Below, piece by piece: positions 1 through 8,018 of a stretch of DNA of 64,000 nt; position 1 is the stretch's first letter, and the number at the start of each line of letters is the position of its first letter. Position numbers and translations under genes: made by a program. Source of the stretch: Anaerosporobacter mobilis DSM 15930 (GTDB lineage: Bacteria > Bacillota > Clostridia > Lachnospirales > Lachnospiraceae); the NCBI RefSeq assembly GCF_900142955.1, contig NZ_FRCP01000018.1, forward strand, positions 96,501 through 160,500. The letters are read 5' to 3'. The notes beneath the pieces were generated by a model. It saw nothing but the letters and a program-made list of their open reading frames with translations, was not told where the DNA came from and searched no databases.

Positions 1-932
1 CGCTTGGTTCCGATACGGGTGGTTCCGTTCGTCAACCATGTTCTTTCTGTGGTGTGACTGGCATTAAACCGACATACGGCACAGTATCGCGTTACGGTTT
101 GATTGCATACGCTTCCTCTCTAGATCAAATTGGACCAATTGCAAATAACGTAGCAGATTGTGCTAGTGTACTTGAAGTAATAGCAGGACATGATGCCAAA
201 GATTCAACTTCCGTTCCTACACAGAGTTACCAATATACGAAAGCGCTAGTGGATGACGTGAAAGGTAAGAAAATCGGTATACCAAGAGGCTATATTGGCA
301 AAGGACTAGATGAAGAAGTGAAAGCTTCTATCTTGGCAGCGGCGAAAGTATTAGAAGAAAAAGGTGCAACTGTTGAAGAATTTGACCTTGATATCGTGGA
401 TTTAGCAATTCCCGCTTACTACGTCTTAGCATCTGCGGAAGCAAGTTCGAACTTATCTCGTTACGATGGTGTGAAGTACGGCTACCGTACTTCAGATTTC
501 GAGGGCCTTGGCGATTTATATAAGAAGACAAGAAGCGAAGGATTTGGCCAAGAAGTAAAGCGTAGAATGATGATCGGTGCATTTGTTCTTAGCTCAGGTT
601 ATTATGATGCCTACTACAACAAAGCGTTGCGGGTGAAAGCCTTAATCAAAGAAGGATTTGATAAAGCTTTCGAAAAGTATGATGTAATTCTCGGACCAAC
701 AGCACCAACTACAGCATTGAAAATCGGAGAGAACTTGTCTGATCCGCTTAAGATGTATCTAGGTGATATCTACACCGTATCCGTAAACCTAGCAGGCCTA
801 CCGGCCATCAGTTTACCATGTGGAGAAGATTCAAAAGGAATGCCAATTGGTTTACAATTAATCGGAAAACCATTCAAAGAAGCAGATATCATTCAGGTAG
901 CATATAGCTATGAACAAGCACGTATTAAATAA
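1..932 (+). CDS. gatA: Glutamyl-tRNA(Gln)/aspartyl-tRNA(Asn) amidotransferase subunit A, 3' part
   Basis: The reading frame is open from base 3 and enters the window inside the amidase signature: a GSDTGGSVRQP stretch followed by CGVTGIKPTYG. The Ser of the GGS triplet corresponds to the acyl-enzyme nucleophile of the amidase family. The remaining ~309 residues run to a normal GatA C-terminus. GatA releases ammonia from glutamine, and GatB uses it to convert Glu-tRNA(Gln) or Asp-tRNA(Asn) to the amidated form. The N-terminal third, with the catalytic Lys and the cis-Ser, lies outside the window. gatB follows on the same strand but only after an unusual 378-bp gap. The identification is very secure; the 5' end is simply cut by the window edge. 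Confidence 0.97.
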   Translation, partial: LGSDTGGSVRQPCSFCGVTGIKPTYGTVSRYGLIAYASSLDQIGPIANNVADCASVLEVIAGHDAKDSTSVPTQSYQYTKALVDDVKGKKIGIPRGYIGKGLDEEVKASILAAAKVLEEKGATVEEFDLDIVDLAIPAYYVLASAEASSNLSRYDGVKYGYRTSDFEGLGDLYKKTRSEGFGQEVKRRMMIGAFVLSSGYYDAYYNKALRVKALIKEGFDKAFEKYDVILGPTAPTTALKIGENLSDPLKMYLGDIYTVSVNLAGLPAISLPCGEDSKGMPIGLQLIGKPFKEADIIQVAYSYEQARIK

Positions 933-1152
933 ATCGATGTTAAATGATAGCTAAATAAGAGAGAGAAGAATAATCGTGTAGGTAGATAGAAAATACGTAG
1001 TTATAATTATCAAATAATTCAATCGATATAAATTGTGATTGTCTAATTAGTAACGTTATTTAAGAGTATTGTGACTAAAATTATTGAAACTAATAATAGT
1101 AACGACTCAGAATGAATTGTTTACAATAGCTAGCTACCCACAGATGAAAACA

Positions 1153-1273
1153 GCGAAACTCATCAATACCGAGACAATATGCTCGAAAGAGCACACACAA
1201 TCTGTAAGAAGCGTATTTCGTCAGATTGTGTGTGAGATATAGAGCATATTCAATGAACCCCACCGAGTTTCGC
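1153..1273 (+). repeat. Nested inverted repeat (long stem) in the gatA-gatB spacer
   Basis: Three pairs of complementary arms are nested around one loop: gcgaaactc (1153-1161) with gagtttcgc (1265-1273), aatatgctc (1176-1184) with gagcatatt (1242-1250), and a perfect 13-bp pair cacacacaatctg (1192-1204) with cagattgtgtgtg (1222-1234). Together they would fold into one ~120-nt interrupted hairpin ending about 37 nt before the gatB start. There is no T-run, so it is not a classical terminator. The rest of the 933-1310 gap is AT-rich with no convincing gene. It could be an RNA leader, a processing site or a small inserted element. Confidence 0.6.
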
Positions 1274-1310
1274 GTACCTCCACCCATAACCGTAGAAAGG
1301 AAGGAACCAC

Positions 1311-2747
1311 ATGAAATCATATGAAACTGTCATAGGTCTAGAAGTCCATGTAGAGTTGGCGACAAAGACAAAAATCTTCTGTGGGTGTACAACAGCGTTT
1401 GGTGGATCACCAAATACACACTGTTGTCCAGTCTGTACAGGAATGCCTGGAACACTCCCAGTTTTGAATAAACAAGTAGTAGAATTCGCGATAGCAGCAG
1501 GTCTTGCAACGAATTGTACAATTACACAGAATTGTAAGTTTGACCGTAAGAATTATTTCTATCCAGATTTACCAAAAGCATACCAAGTATCTCAATTATA
1601 TTTACCAATCTGTAGAGATGGTGGAATTGAGATTGAAGTTGGTGGTGTGAAGAAAACGATTGGAATCCATGAGATTCATATGGAAGAAGATGCAGGAAAG
1701 TTAGTACATGACGAATGGGATGATTGTACATTAGTTGATTACAACCGCTGTGGTGTACCGTTAATAGAAATCGTAAGTGATCCAGATATGCGTTCAGCTG
1801 ATGAAGTAATTGCGTATCTAGAGAAGCTAAAATTAATCTTACAATACCTTGGGGTATCAGACTGTAAGATGCAAGAAGGTTCACTCCGTGCAGATATTAA
1901 CTTATCAATTCGCGAGGTGGGTGCACCCGAATTCGGAACGAGAACAGAGATGAAGAACATGAACTCTTTCAAGGCAATTGCTAGAGCAATTGAGGGAGAG
2001 AGAAAACGTCAAATCGAAGTACTTGAATATGGTAAGAAAGTAAACCAAGAAACAAGAAGATGGGATGATAACAAAGATACAAGTTTTGCTATGCGTTCCA
2101 AAGAGGATGCACAAGATTATCGTTATTTTCCAGAACCTGACCTAGTACCGATTGAAATCAGTGATGAATGGTTAGATACGGTTAAGAAACGACAACCAGA
2201 ACTTAGAGATGAGAAGATGGTTCGTTATGAAACACAATATGATATTCCAGAATACGATGCCTCATTAATTACAAGCTCTAAGAAACTTGCAGATATCTTC
2301 GAAGCAACGGTCGCTATCTGTAACAAACCAAAAGAAGTATCAAACTGGTTAATGGTTGAGACAATGCGTCTATTGAAAGAGCATGAGATGGAGCCAGAGA
2401 ATATTGCATTTACTCCAGAAAACCTTGCGAAATTAATTGGATTAATTGATGCAGGCTCTATTAACCGTACAGTGGCAAAAGAGGTATTCGAAGTTGTATT
2501 TGCTGAGAATGTAGATCCAGAAAGCTATGTTAAGGAAAAGGGCTTACTTATCGTTAATGATGAAGGAGAACTTCGTAAGACAATTGATGAAATTATTGCA
2601 AGTAATCCTCAGTCGGTTGAAGATTATCACAATGGTAAGACGAAAGCTATGGGATTCTTAGTTGGTCAGACCATGAAAGCCATGAAAGGGAAAGCTGATC
2701 CAGGAATGATTAATACTATTGTACTCGAATTATTACAGAAACAATAA
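1311..2747 (+). CDS. gatB: Glutamyl-tRNA(Gln)/aspartyl-tRNA(Asn) amidotransferase subunit B
   Basis: This 478-residue protein has the usual GatB length. It opens with the kinase-like cradle sequence IGLEVHVEL, followed by the zinc-site cysteines (CGC and CCPVC, residues ~24-41) and the conserved MPGTLPVLN and FDRKNYFYPDLPKAYQ blocks. The C-terminal ~150 residues form the helical and YqeY-like tail that grips tRNA. GatB phosphorylates the mischarged aminoacyl-tRNA and transfers ammonia delivered from GatA. The start is supported by a gaaaggaagg SD sequence 7 nt upstream of the ATG. A strong terminator follows. It belongs with gatA upstream; gatC is presumably before the window. Confidence 0.98.
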   Translation: MKSYETVIGLEVHVELATKTKIFCGCTTAFGGSPNTHCCPVCTGMPGTLPVLNKQVVEFAIAAGLATNCTITQNCKFDRKNYFYPDLPKAYQVSQLYLPICRDGGIEIEVGGVKKTIGIHEIHMEEDAGKLVHDEWDDCTLVDYNRCGVPLIEIVSDPDMRSADEVIAYLEKLKLILQYLGVSDCKMQEGSLRADINLSIREVGAPEFGTRTEMKNMNSFKAIARAIEGERKRQIEVLEYGKKVNQETRRWDDNKDTSFAMRSKEDAQDYRYFPEPDLVPIEISDEWLDTVKKRQPELRDEKMVRYETQYDIPEYDASLITSSKKLADIFEATVAICNKPKEVSNWLMVETMRLLKEHEMEPENIAFTPENLAKLIGLIDAGSINRTVAKEVFEVVFAENVDPESYVKEKGLLIVNDEGELRKTIDEIIASNPQSVEDYHNGKTKAMGFLVGQTMKAMKGKADPGMINTIVLELLQKQ

Positions 2748-2772
2748 ATAGGATTCATATCAATTAATGCGA

Positions 2773-2812
2773 AAGGGAGAATACTTAAAAGCTAAGTATT
2801 CTCTCTTTTGTA
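2773..2812 (+). terminator. Rho-independent terminator after gatB
   Basis: The arms gagaatactta (2777-2787) and taagtattctc (2793-2803) pair perfectly around a 5-nt loop. The stem extends by further A-T/G-T pairs and is followed by a T-rich tctcttttg tail. It closes the gat operon about 30 nt after the gatB stop. Confidence 0.85.
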
Positions 2813-2970
2813 TATAACAAGGAATCTCTAATTCTATATAATATATATTTTATTAAATTAATCAAGGTCTTAAGGTAAAATAATTATGAAAGCACGAAAA
2901 TACATATTTAGGGAAAAATAAAGAGAAAATACATTGTTTTCAGATATAAAAGCATTTATAATTTAATAGA

Positions 2971-3200
2971 TTGTCAAAATTTCTTGTTGTAGTAGGAATC
3001 CGTAAGCCGAATAGCAACGGAAAAACATTTACAATTTCATAACAACATGATTAGAAGTTGATATTGTTGAAGAAGTAATATCTATCTTAGAAGGGGTGAC
3101 TTACCTTTCAGGTAAGAAGTCTAAAGCAGACGCGTGGGTTGCATCAAGAACTGCACCCCGTTTTAAGTTAAATGAATTAGATCGAGAAGGAGAAAGTTGA
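2971..3200 (+). pseudogene. Possible decayed gene abutting the ABC exporter
   Basis: A frame with no usable start is open from 3051 and encodes ~49 residues of normal-looking protein (including LEGVTYLSGKKSKADAWV). Its TGA at 3198-3200 touches the next ATG at 3201, and the SD for that ATG lies inside it. Such a junction is typical of a translationally coupled upstream gene. Just before it, in another frame (2971-3033), a short stretch reads KFLVVVGIRKPNSNGKTF, which resembles the N-terminus of NADPH-dependent FMN reductases. One reading is a gene that lost its middle. Both pieces are short and the family idea is weak. The rest of the 2813-3200 spacer is AT-rich with nothing else recognisable. 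Confidence 0.3.
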
Positions 3201-4106
3201 ATGAACACGTTAGAAATTAAGAATCTATCAAAGAGTTTTGGAAAAACTCGTATAATTAAAGATGTATCCCTCCACGTTTCAGAAGGTGAAATTGTGGCTT
3301 TTGTAGGACCTAACGGTGCAGGTAAGACAACAACCTTGAAGATGATTACTAATTTGATATGGCCAGATAGTGGTAGTATAACAATTGCCGGGTATGATTT
3401 ATTCAAACAAAGGGAGATGGCACTTGCTAATATGGCAGGTATCATTGAGAACCCAGGTTTGTATACGAATCTTACTGGATTAGAAAACTTACAGTTTATA
3501 CAGAAGTTAAGAGGTGTATCAAAAGCAAGATTACAAGAAGTCATTGAATTAATTGGCCTTAATGATAAGGAGAAGTTACATCGCAAGGTAAGAAGATATT
3601 CTCTTGGTATGAAACAAAGATTAGCACTAGGAATGTGTTTACTTACGAAACCCAAATTTCTTATCTTGGACGAGCCAACCAATGGTCTTGATCCTACAGG
3701 CGTAATTGAGCTTCGACAATTAATTGAGAAGATGGTTAAGGAAGAGAATGTATCCGTTTTATTTTCATCTCATATGTTAGGTGAAGTTGAAAAATTAGCC
3801 GATCGAATCGTATATATTAAGGAAGGAAGCATAATAACAGAGCGAATTCAACAAAAAGAGGATAGCAATATCTATAACATACATTTAGAAAACCAAGAAG
3901 AGAAGGCTGCCCAGATTCTTAGAAAACTTTCTTGTTGCAAACAAGTTGAGTTACAGGTAGATGGAATCTTACATATTGAAGCAGAAGTTGGTAATTTGAA
4001 TTTGATACTGAAAACGTTAGGTGAGAATGCTATTACAATTATAGATATTGAGAAAGAAAAACAGAGTTTAGAAGATATCTATCGCTCTATATTTACGGAG
4101 GACTGA
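3201..4106 (+). CDS. ABC transporter ATP-binding protein (ABC-2 exporter)
   Basis: A 301-residue ATPase of the BcrA/CcmA type. Visible motifs are Walker A GPNGAGKTT (~35-43), signature YSLGMKQRL (~135-143), Walker B FLILDEPTNGLDP (~154-166) and the switch histidine in LFSSHML. The ~80 residues after the nucleotide-binding domain form the C-terminal extension usual in this group. It should energise the two membrane subunits encoded next (4 nt and then a 4-nt overlap), giving an exporter of an unknown compound; relatives handle lantibiotics or bacitracin, but nothing here fixes the substrate. The start is preceded by an aaggaga SD that lies inside the tail of the possible decayed gene. Confidence 0.93.
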   Translation: MNTLEIKNLSKSFGKTRIIKDVSLHVSEGEIVAFVGPNGAGKTTTLKMITNLIWPDSGSITIAGYDLFKQREMALANMAGIIENPGLYTNLTGLENLQFIQKLRGVSKARLQEVIELIGLNDKEKLHRKVRRYSLGMKQRLALGMCLLTKPKFLILDEPTNGLDPTGVIELRQLIEKMVKEENVSVLFSSHMLGEVEKLADRIVYIKEGSIITERIQQKEDSNIYNIHLENQEEKAAQILRKLSCCKQVELQVDGILHIEAEVGNLNLILKTLGENAITIIDIEKEKQSLEDIYRSIFTED

Positions 4107-4110
4107 TACT

Positions 4111-5286
4111 ATGGGTAAATTATTCCGATTTGAATGGCTGAAAAATCGTAAGAATATCAAGAATATTGTAATGCTAAGTTTATTCCTAATCATTCTTATA
4201 GGATATATTATTCTAAATGGAGTATTAGCACAGAAATATAAGATTGACGAGCGTGTTAATTATACAAGTGATAAGTGGTATAGTGTTATGAAGATGAATG
4301 AGCTACTGGCTCTATCTGACGAGAAAGATATGTCTAAGGATATGAAAACAGAGATAGATTTTTGGAGGCAAGTATATCAATATGCAGTATCTCAAGATGT
4401 CTATAAACATTGGCGCGGAGAAGACAAATGGAGAGATGTTGTAAGAGAAACCATTGAAAAGAATGAGTACTTACTAAAGGGAAAGGAAGAAGGAATCACT
4501 TCCTATAATCGTATATCGGATCAGGAATTACGCAATGAAATCAAAAAGAATCAAGTGTTCTTAGAGGAAGATATTAAGCCTCTTGACAGCGAATATCAGA
4601 TGACATCCTTACATTTCTTATATCGCTTATTAGATCAATTATTCCCTTATCTAATTGTAGTGGTAGTCCTAATAGTTTGTGCAGATACCATGTCCAGTGA
4701 ATTTGATACTGGTAGTTACAAATTCTTAATGCTACAACCGTATAAGCGAGGAAAGATTATACACATCAAATCAATTGCAACAATCTGCTATGTAATGATT
4801 TCAGTACTTGGTATTATTGCAGGGGTATTCTTGGTAAATGGATGTATTAATGGTTTTGGAAATCCAAGTTATCCAGTAGCTATCGATGGGAGCCGATTTA
4901 GCAGACTTATATCGGATACGTATAAGACGAGTGCTGTAGAATATATTGGAATCGGTAAATTTCTTCTGTATGTAATACCGATTGCCATCTTGTATCTATT
5001 ATTTACTGCGGTTTTTGCACTAATCCTCTCCACATTAGCTGCTAATAGCATAGCTTCCTTATCCATGTCAGTAGGAATAATGCTAGCGGCTATCATGTTA
5101 CAACCTTATGTAGTTAGTTACAAGACATTGTCTTTGGTTTATCCGGTTAGTTACTGTAATCCAGTAGAAGTGCTGTCTGGTGGAACTTATGGAACTGCAT
5201 TAATGGCTATCCTAGTACTTGCTTTTTTAAGTATTGTAATCTACCTAGTGAATGTATTGATATTTAAGAAGAGGGATCTATTATGA
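4111..5286 (+). CDS. ABC-2 type transporter permease
   Basis: A 391-residue membrane protein with one N-terminal transmembrane segment (~20-40), a ~130-residue charged extracytoplasmic region, and a C-terminal block of about five hydrophobic segments (~175-385). The sequence DTMSSEFDTGSYKFLMLQPY (~193-212) is the typical cytoplasmic coupling loop of ABC-2 permeases (D-x-x-x-x-E-x-x-x-G-T/S). It follows the ATPase gene by 4 nt and overlaps the next permease by 4 nt (ATGA), so the three are one transcriptional and translational unit. It is a paralogue of the next gene (shared FEW start and the GFG-PSYPV extracytoplasmic motif). Substrate unknown. Confidence 0.88.
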   Translation: MGKLFRFEWLKNRKNIKNIVMLSLFLIILIGYIILNGVLAQKYKIDERVNYTSDKWYSVMKMNELLALSDEKDMSKDMKTEIDFWRQVYQYAVSQDVYKHWRGEDKWRDVVRETIEKNEYLLKGKEEGITSYNRISDQELRNEIKKNQVFLEEDIKPLDSEYQMTSLHFLYRLLDQLFPYLIVVVVLIVCADTMSSEFDTGSYKFLMLQPYKRGKIIHIKSIATICYVMISVLGIIAGVFLVNGCINGFGNPSYPVAIDGSRFSRLISDTYKTSAVEYIGIGKFLLYVIPIAILYLLFTAVFALILSTLAANSIASLSMSVGIMLAAIMLQPYVVSYKTLSLVYPVSYCNPVEVLSGGTYGTALMAILVLAFLSIVIYLVNVLIFKKRDLL

Positions 5287-6851
5287 GAAAATTAATATAT
5301 TTTGAGTGGAAAAAGATTTTCGGAAGCAAAAGAAATATTGCTGTTATCGCTATTGTTTTCCTAGTTCTACTTGTGTTCCTATCATCGAATATAGAGAGGG
5401 ATAAGCAGGATAGAGAGGATAGCGCAAAACAAGCAGATTTTCTTGCAGATTGGTATAATAAAGAGAATGTCTCCTATGAAAAAAGCTATAGCAAAACAAA
5501 CATGTACATATGCAAATTATATAGTGATGTGGCAAAAAAACGAAGCGAGTATTTTACGGAAAAGGCTAGAACAATTCGTACCAATGACAAGGAAGCAGAG
5601 TTACAAGCGGATAGAAGCTATTATGAAACCCAACTTCGATATTATGTAGAAGGTGCATTATATATAGGAGCTTCTATGGAAGAAACGGCAATACGGAATG
5701 CCATCTATTCGAACAAGGAAGTATTTCTTGATATGTTGAATTATCAGTATCAACAAAAGGGAAATATCTCAGAGTTATATGGCGATTATTTGATGATGCC
5801 GAGTATGCTATTTGGTACAAGTAATCAAATTGCAGAGACATTGACATATTACCGTGAAAAGCTAGTTTTTACAAACAAGTTATTAGAAGACAATGCTGAA
5901 ATATTACGTGTAAATGAAATGAAAGGATATAATTTTCTCTTTCTTACATTCAAAGAAATCTTTCCTTATGTAGCTTTGCTAGTGGTGCTTCTAATATTGG
6001 CTGATATTATGTCAACGGAAAGAGACTATGGTACTTATAAATTCTTGTTATTGCAACCATTTTCCAGAGGTAAGATAGTATTAGCTAAGGGAATAGCGGC
6101 AATTACTAGTGCTTGGGTAGTTATTTTAATACCGATATTCATCTGTTTCTTAGCAGTTGGAGTGATCAATGGTTTTGGATCGCCTAGTTATCCAGTAATA
6201 AAAAGTGTAGAAACGTATACAACAACAGAGCCATTAGTAACAGATATTGAATATACAAGAGGTACGGCTTATGTTGGTGACTTCTTTAGTGAATTTAGTG
6301 GTAATATAGATAATGGATATCGATTGTATGAATATCGTAATGGTGGCTTATATATGGGTATTAGTGAATACGCGTCGACCTATAATTTCAGCTATTTTGC
6401 AGTACCAAATGGGGATTATTTTGAGGAGAACAAAATAGTAGTCTATAATCCAGATTATTATGGAATACCGGATAAAGTGGCTAGTACAATCATGAACCCA
6501 TATTTTTCATATATCAATATCAGCAGCTTCTTACTACAGATGTTGCCAGGAGTGTTGTTATACCTAATGTTCGGTGCGTTACTTGGACTGTGTATATCAA
6601 CGACAACGCAACATAGCTTGATATCTTTTGTTTTATGTATCTTAATTGGCGGTGGTGGAAGTCTTCTTTTATCGAATATTAATGGAAAATTAGGAAAATT
6701 GCTACCATTCTCCTATGGAAATGTTGTGAATTGTATGCAAGGGTTGTATAATAGAACAATGTTACAAGGGGTGACTGTATTAGTCAGTGTCAACCTGATT
6801 TTGTTCATTATAAGTTATATAACTTTTAGGAAACGAGATATTATTTGTTAA
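5283..6851 (+). CDS. ABC-2 type transporter permease (larger paralogue)
   Basis: A 522-residue membrane protein built like its upstream neighbour: an N-terminal FEWKK stretch, a first transmembrane helix at ~18-36, a long extracytoplasmic region, a coupling loop ADIMSTERDYGTYKFLLLQP (~240-259), then further hydrophobic helices to the C-terminus. It differs by ~130 extra residues, mostly a Tyr-rich extracytoplasmic loop after the GFGSPSYPV motif (~300-405). The two permeases probably form a heterodimer on the shared ATPase. The ATG overlaps the previous stop, so translation is coupled. No terminator is obvious before the PilZ gene 38 nt downstream. Confidence 0.87.
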   Translation: MRKLIYFEWKKIFGSKRNIAVIAIVFLVLLVFLSSNIERDKQDREDSAKQADFLADWYNKENVSYEKSYSKTNMYICKLYSDVAKKRSEYFTEKARTIRTNDKEAELQADRSYYETQLRYYVEGALYIGASMEETAIRNAIYSNKEVFLDMLNYQYQQKGNISELYGDYLMMPSMLFGTSNQIAETLTYYREKLVFTNKLLEDNAEILRVNEMKGYNFLFLTFKEIFPYVALLVVLLILADIMSTERDYGTYKFLLLQPFSRGKIVLAKGIAAITSAWVVILIPIFICFLAVGVINGFGSPSYPVIKSVETYTTTEPLVTDIEYTRGTAYVGDFFSEFSGNIDNGYRLYEYRNGGLYMGISEYASTYNFSYFAVPNGDYFEENKIVVYNPDYYGIPDKVASTIMNPYFSYINISSFLLQMLPGVLLYLMFGALLGLCISTTTQHSLISFVLCILIGGGGSLLLSNINGKLGKLLPFSYGNVVNCMQGLYNRTMLQGVTVLVSVNLILFIISYITFRKRDIIC

Positions 6852-6889
6852 ATACGTACGAATAACTACGTGAAAGGGGTATTGTAACG

Positions 6890-7240
6890 TTGGAAAAAAG
6901 AAGAAGTAAAAGAATACCGGTTCATCTACATTTAGAGATATCATCTTTGTTTAATCAGGATAATGGTTTAGTTACAATTGCGAATACACCAATTGAAGTG
7001 ATTAACATATCAAGAACAGGGATTGGTTTTATCACAGAAAGTATGTTACCAACAGGATTTTATTTTAATGCATGTTTACAATTTAATAGTGAAGATTCCA
7101 AGTTATACTGTGTTGTTAAGATTTTGAGGTCTGAGTTTGCTGGTGGAAATTCTACTATCTATGGTTGTGAGTTTGTCGGTATAGCACCTGTGTTTTCGTA
7201 CATATTTGATCAATTAGAAGAGGAGTATGAAGGTGAATAG
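6890..7240 (+). CDS. PilZ-domain protein (cyclic di-GMP receptor candidate)
   Basis: A 116-residue single-domain protein. It has the two PilZ ligand motifs: an arginine-rich start (RRSKR, residues ~3-7, matching RxxxR) and NISRTG (~39-44, matching D/N-x-S-x-x-G). The remainder fits a single PilZ beta-barrel. PilZ domains bind cyclic di-GMP and pass the signal to a partner; no output domain is attached, so it would act through protein contacts. The likely start is TTG, since gaaagggg lies ~11 nt upstream and no ATG is available before the first motif. The next gene overlaps its 3' end, suggesting joint expression. Confidence 0.85.
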   Translation: MEKRRSKRIPVHLHLEISSLFNQDNGLVTIANTPIEVINISRTGIGFITESMLPTGFYFNACLQFNSEDSKLYCVVKILRSEFAGGNSTIYGCEFVGIAPVFSYIFDQLEEEYEGE

Positions 7241-7817
7241 GTTAGACCAACAGATGAACTTCATTATGGAAGTGGACAAGTTAAAGGAGATAACAAGACA
7301 GACATATATATCTAGTGGAAAACGACTTGAAAATGATGCAGAGCATTCTTATAGTTTAGCGCTTATGGTTGCCTTGTTGAGTGAACATGCAGAAGAGAAG
7401 ATTGATGTTGCGAAGACAATGTTAATGGTATTGATTCATGATATTGTAGAAATTGATGCTGGAGATACCTATGCATATGATGATGTTTTAAATCAAACAA
7501 AGAGGGAACGTGAAGTTTTGGCAGCAGATAGAATATTCAATCTATTACCAGAGGATCAGGCCGTATATATACGTTCGTTATGGGAAGAGTTTGAGGAAGG
7601 ACAGACACCTGAAGCAAAGTTCGCATTAACAGTTGATAAGATTCAACCACTGACTTTGAATGATCATACAAAAGGTAGAGCCTGGAGAGAACATGAGGTT
7701 CACCTAGACAAAGTGATGAAGAGAAATGAGCACACACCCGATGGTTCTCAAGTTCTGTGGGAGTTTGCGAAGAGTATCATTGATAAAAACGTTGCAAATG
7801 GTAATATTAAAAGCTAG
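7227..7817 (+). CDS. HD-domain phosphohydrolase (YfbR/HDDC2-like)
   Basis: A ~196-residue HD-fold enzyme. Metal ligands are visible as H (in AEHSY, ~39), the HD pair in LIHDIVEIDAGD (~71-72) and a later D in TVDKIQPL (~137). This matches the 5'-deoxynucleotidase family YfbR/HDDC2, which dephosphorylates deoxynucleoside monophosphates; the exact substrate here is inferred. The gene overlaps the PilZ gene. The ATG at 7227 sits only 1 nt behind the aggag SD, whereas an in-frame GTG at 7233 is 7 nt away, so the true start may be 7233 (two residues shorter). Confidence 0.8.
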   Translation: MKVNRLDQQMNFIMEVDKLKEITRQTYISSGKRLENDAEHSYSLALMVALLSEHAEEKIDVAKTMLMVLIHDIVEIDAGDTYAYDDVLNQTKREREVLAADRIFNLLPEDQAVYIRSLWEEFEEGQTPEAKFALTVDKIQPLTLNDHTKGRAWREHEVHLDKVMKRNEHTPDGSQVLWEFAKSIIDKNVANGNIKS

Positions 7818-7828
7818 TGGAAGTTAAC

Positions 7829-7982
7829 TAATTGCAAAACTCAATTTGTTTTTTCAAAGTTCTTGGCTAATATATAACACAAAACACGTTACACACAAAG
7901 AACTACTATAGGTATTTCACTAGTATTACTTAGTTATACTAAATTAACCAAAAAACAATTGGATTTTGTGAGTTTGCAATTA
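7829..7982. repeat. Short inverted-repeat element, copy 1
   Basis: The spacer before the aminopeptidase gene is bounded by imperfect inverted ends: taattgcaaaactca at 7829 and its near-complement gagtttgcaatta ending at 7982. The pairing continues through tttgttttt and aaaaaacaa. An internal pair agttctt/aagaact lies between them. The terminal sequence AATTGCAAAACTC recurs at the ends of a second, shorter element at 62521-62594. It encodes nothing. It may be a small non-autonomous mobile element or a structured untranslated region. The downstream gene's SD (agaaggagag) lies ~25 nt outside the element. Confidence 0.5.
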
Positions 7983-8018
7983 CTATTAAAATTATAGAAT
8001 ATAGAAGGAGAGTAGAAT

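Noticed and set aside
1255..1295. A sequence on the minus strand resembling the T-box motif (GGGTGG...CGCG)
   Set aside because: The match to AGGGTGGNACCGCG is imperfect, lies on the strand opposite to gatB, and no tRNA-synthetase or biosynthesis gene follows on that strand.
3101..3682. A 193-codon minus-strand frame across the start of the ABC ATPase gene
   Set aside because: It is antisense to a gene with all ABC motifs, and its own protein has no family features.
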